Shown here: positions 6,660 through 8,186 of the stretch, one piece after another
How the letters are laid out: every line of letters begins with the position of its first letter
How positions within the stretch are numbered: the stretch's first letter is position 1
DNA from: an uncultured Granulosicoccaceae bacterium
Lineage (GTDB): Bacteria; Pseudomonadota; Gammaproteobacteria; Granulosicoccales; Granulosicoccaceae
Reading direction: 5' to 3'
DNA length: 8,186 bases
Assembly (NCBI GenBank): GCA_937951695.1
Contig: CALFBL010000356.1
Coordinates: 1 to 8,186 of the forward strand
The notes under the pieces: model-generated
Seen by the model: the letters and a program-made list of their open reading frames with translations, nothing else
Database searches by the model: none
What the model was told of the DNA's origin: nothing
Program-made: the position numbers and the translations under genes

Positions 6660-6662
6660 AGA

Positions 6663-7307
6663 ATGATAGGCACTCTGCGGAAAGCAGGTGCTGTGGTTGC
6701 GTTTAGTGCGGCAGTATTTCTGACGCACGGCGTTGCAGTAGCAGCACCCACTTGCGAATGGCCGGATGAATCTACGTTAGAGGCAATACTGCCTGTAGCA
6801 ACAGATCATGGCAGTCAAGCCAGTGGAGTTGTTGTGGCACCCGATCGGGTGTTAACCGCGGCACACGCCCTTAATGGAGGGCAGCAATATTTTGTGCGAA
6901 TCGGTGATGATTTCCTTAATGCTCGTTTGTTAATGAAGAGCGTGGCGCACGATTTGGCTGTGTTGGAGGTCGAAACGGGCACCATCAAGCCGCTACCAAT
7001 CAGCGTGGCAGAACCTGCCGCCAGCCAAACGGTATGGGCGGTCGGTTTCCCTCGCGCGCAAGGTAAGACAACATCGTCCGGCGTGTTTCAACGCAACCGT
7101 AAAGGGGCTCTGCATACCAGTGCACCGATCGACTCAGGCCAATCCGGTGGTGGGCTCTTGACGTGTCAAAGCGGAAGTTATGAACTGCTGGGTATGCTGC
7201 GCGGTTACGGGGCCTACCTCAGCGGCGATCGCTATGTGAAATTGCAGAACCATTCGGTGGCGGTTGCCGCAACCACCATCAACCGATTCGTTCGGCCTTT
7301 CCAATAG
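6663..7307 (+). CDS. Secreted trypsin-like serine protease (Trypsin_2/S1 family)
   Basis: This 214-aa protein should be a serine endopeptidase acting in the periplasm or outside the cell. Residues 1-28 form a Sec signal peptide (basic MIGTLRK, then a hydrophobic core) with likely cleavage at AVA-A or VAA-P. The catalytic triad is complete: His68 in VLTAAH (63-68), Asp97 in AHDLAVL (95-101) and Ser161 in DSGQSGGG (157-164). SGVVVAP (54-60) precedes the His motif as in Trypsin_2 domains. Cys31 and Cys168 are the only cysteines of the mature form and could form a disulfide. There is no PDZ domain, membrane anchor or long tail, so this is a minimal protease domain unlike DegP/DegS (which carry PDZ domains) or large secreted proteases. 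It is followed by sdaA on the same strand after a 151-bp gap. The substrate is unknown. Confidence 0.88.
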   Translation: MIGTLRKAGAVVAFSAAVFLTHGVAVAAPTCEWPDESTLEAILPVATDHGSQASGVVVAPDRVLTAAHALNGGQQYFVRIGDDFLNARLLMKSVAHDLAVLEVETGTIKPLPISVAEPAASQTVWAVGFPRAQGKTTSSGVFQRNRKGALHTSAPIDSGQSGGGLLTCQSGSYELLGMLRGYGAYLSGDRYVKLQNHSVAVAATTINRFVRPFQ

Positions 7308-7458
7308 ACCCATCTTTGAAACTCACTTGCAAACTGTTGGGCGAATGTCGCTCGAACCATAGCTGGGTGTCGCTCTGACGTGCGCTTGACCCTGGGCAAA
7401 CACTGACACTGGTCGATTGGGCTGATCTTGGCTCGTCGGCTAACACAAGGGTCGCATT
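7308..7458 (+). promoter_or_regulatory. Intergenic region between the protease gene and sdaA
   Basis: This 151-bp gap holds the sdaA ribosome-binding site. It also has a repeated TGTCGCTC (7346-7353 and 7368-7375, 22 bp apart) and a TTGACC (7386-7391) that resembles a -35 element but has no good -10 element at normal spacing. I see no U-tract terminator after the protease gene. A minus-strand open frame crosses it but overlaps the ends of both flanking genes and looks random. Confidence 0.35.
7447..7451 (+). promoter_or_regulatory. Ribosome-binding site that fixes the TTG start of sdaA
   Basis: AAGGG lies 7 nt before TTG at 7459. An in-frame TAA at 7441-7443 blocks any earlier start, and no ATG or GTG occurs between the stop and the conserved N-terminus. 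The TTG is therefore the only standard start codon that fits. Confidence 0.7.
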
Positions 7459-8186
7459 TTGGCTATCAGTGTCTTTGAATTGTTCAAAATCGGTATTGGC
7501 CCGTCCAGCTCTCACACCGTCGGCCCAATGATCGCGGCCAACCGATTTGCGCAGGATCTATTGGCCGTGGTTGACGGTGCTCCGCTATCTCGTATAAAAA
7601 CCGATCTTCTCGGATCACTGGGGGCAACGGGAAAAGGCCATGGCAGCGACAAAGCCGTATTATTGGGCCTGAGTGGCGATCAGCCGGAAAGCGTTGATGT
7701 TGCCGCCATAGAGAACAAACTGTCCGCCGTTCGCGAGACCAAGCTCATCACCTTGAAGCCCGGCGTGACGGTGCCCTTTAACGAAGCGAAAGATTTGGTG
7801 ATGCATCGACGCAAGAGCCTGCCTTTCCATCCGAATGCGATGTGTTTTGAAGCCTTTGGCGGCGATGGTGAATCGGTGCTGAAACGCGTTTATTACTCGG
7901 TCGGGGGTGGGTTTGTACTTGATGAATCAGCGGCTGACGGCGAAAACCCCATTATTCAAGATGAATCGGTGTTGCCCTACCCGTTTACCACCGGTGATGA
8001 GCTACTGCGTCTGTCGGCGGCGCACAATTTAAGCGTTGCGCAAATGATGATGGCCAATGAATGCGTATGGCGATGCGAGCAAGCGGTGCGCGATCAATTG
8101 TTGGAAATCTGGCAAGTGATGAAGGCCTGCGTGACTCGGGGTTGTCAGCAAACCGGAGTGCTGCCCGGTGGAATGAAGGTTCGGCG
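7459..8186 (+). CDS. sdaA: L-serine dehydratase (L-serine ammonia-lyase), iron-sulfur type, N-terminal part
   Basis: The enzyme deaminates L-serine to pyruvate and ammonia in the cytoplasm using a 4Fe-4S cluster. The first 242 codons are visible; the family is about 455-460 aa, so the C-terminal half with the cluster cysteines lies beyond the right edge. The opening MAISVFELFKIGIGPSSSHT aligns with the start of E. coli SdaA, including GPSSSHTVGPM (14-24). GSLGATGKGHGSDKA (52-66), SLPFHPNAM, YYSVGGGFV (145-153) and the VLPYPF segment also match. The visible part has no frameshift or gap. It starts at TTG 7459 after an AAGGG site, with an in-frame stop just upstream, so gene finders restricted to ATG would miss or shorten it. 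It follows the protease gene on the same strand but is unlikely to be functionally linked. Confidence 0.95.
   Translation, partial: MAISVFELFKIGIGPSSSHTVGPMIAANRFAQDLLAVVDGAPLSRIKTDLLGSLGATGKGHGSDKAVLLGLSGDQPESVDVAAIENKLSAVRETKLITLKPGVTVPFNEAKDLVMHRRKSLPFHPNAMCFEAFGGDGESVLKRVYYSVGGGFVLDESAADGENPIIQDESVLPYPFTTGDELLRLSAAHNLSVAQMMMANECVWRCEQAVRDQLLEIWQVMKACVTRGCQQTGVLPGGMKVR

Larger units (their letters stand above)
6232..6662. other. Gene-poor intergenic region with AT-rich section and small inverted repeats
   Basis: No convincing gene is visible in these 431 bp. The region holds T-runs around 6296-6303 and an A/T-dominated stretch at about 6369-6420. It also holds a duplicated GAAAGCC (6318-6324, 6331-6337) whose second copy can pair with GGCTT as a small hairpin, and inverted repeats at 6457-6468, 6494-6510, 6582-6602 and 6631-6651. 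It lies between a minus-strand and a plus-strand gene and must contain the promoter of each. Two short frames starting with ATG (28 aa from 6316, 38 aa from 6442) lack ribosome-binding sites and were not called. Confidence 0.6.

Noticed and set aside
7279..7515. Minus-strand 78-aa open frame
   Set aside because: It overlaps the 3' end of the protease gene and the 5' end of sdaA, has low-complexity Ser/Asp/Gln-rich composition and no recognisable motif. It is a chance frame over the intergenic gap.

Overview
The window looks like chromosomal DNA of a Gram-negative proteobacterium of roughly balanced base composition. A heterotrophic gammaproteobacterium fits best (single-chain SdaA-type serine dehydratase, PotABCD-type importer, Sec-type leaders on the exported proteins), but this is an inference from gene content, not from a phylogenetic marker. 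I see no rRNA, tRNA, CRISPR array, insertion sequence or phage gene.

Left part (1-3191, minus strand, read right to left): a four-gene ABC importer of the spermidine/putrescine (PotD-PotA-PotB-PotC) family. The order is binding protein, a perfect 14-bp hairpin, ATPase, first permease, and the first 25 codons of a second permease that overlaps its predecessor by ATGA and runs off the left edge. Upstream of it on the same strand lies an AMP-forming acyl-CoA synthetase (stop at 3407, probable start at 5068). Divergent from the synthetase is a short-chain dehydrogenase/reductase (5126-5896). Importer, CoA ligase and reductase together suggest uptake and catabolism of a small organic compound. The substrate cannot be read from the sequence, and the Pot family label should not be taken as proof of polyamines.

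Middle part (5897-6662): a small uncharacterised minus-strand gene (5906-6196) converges on the reductase. Its reading frame stays protein-like for about 14 codons upstream of its first ATG, and a better-placed ATG at 6231 lies one base out of phase across an A/T homopolymer. A gene-poor stretch of about 430 bp follows, with a very AT-rich section and several small inverted repeats.

Right part (6663-8186, plus strand): a secreted trypsin-like serine protease of 214 aa with an intact His-Asp-Ser triad, preceded by a strong ribosome-binding site that directly abuts a perfect 7-bp inverted repeat. The first half of an L-serine dehydratase (sdaA) follows, which can only start at a TTG codon (7459) and runs off the right edge.

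I did not find a convincing previously undescribed system. The points most worth a second look are the start and possible frameshift of the small gene at 5906-6231, the structured leader of the protease gene, and the unknown substrate of the importer/ligase/reductase cluster.
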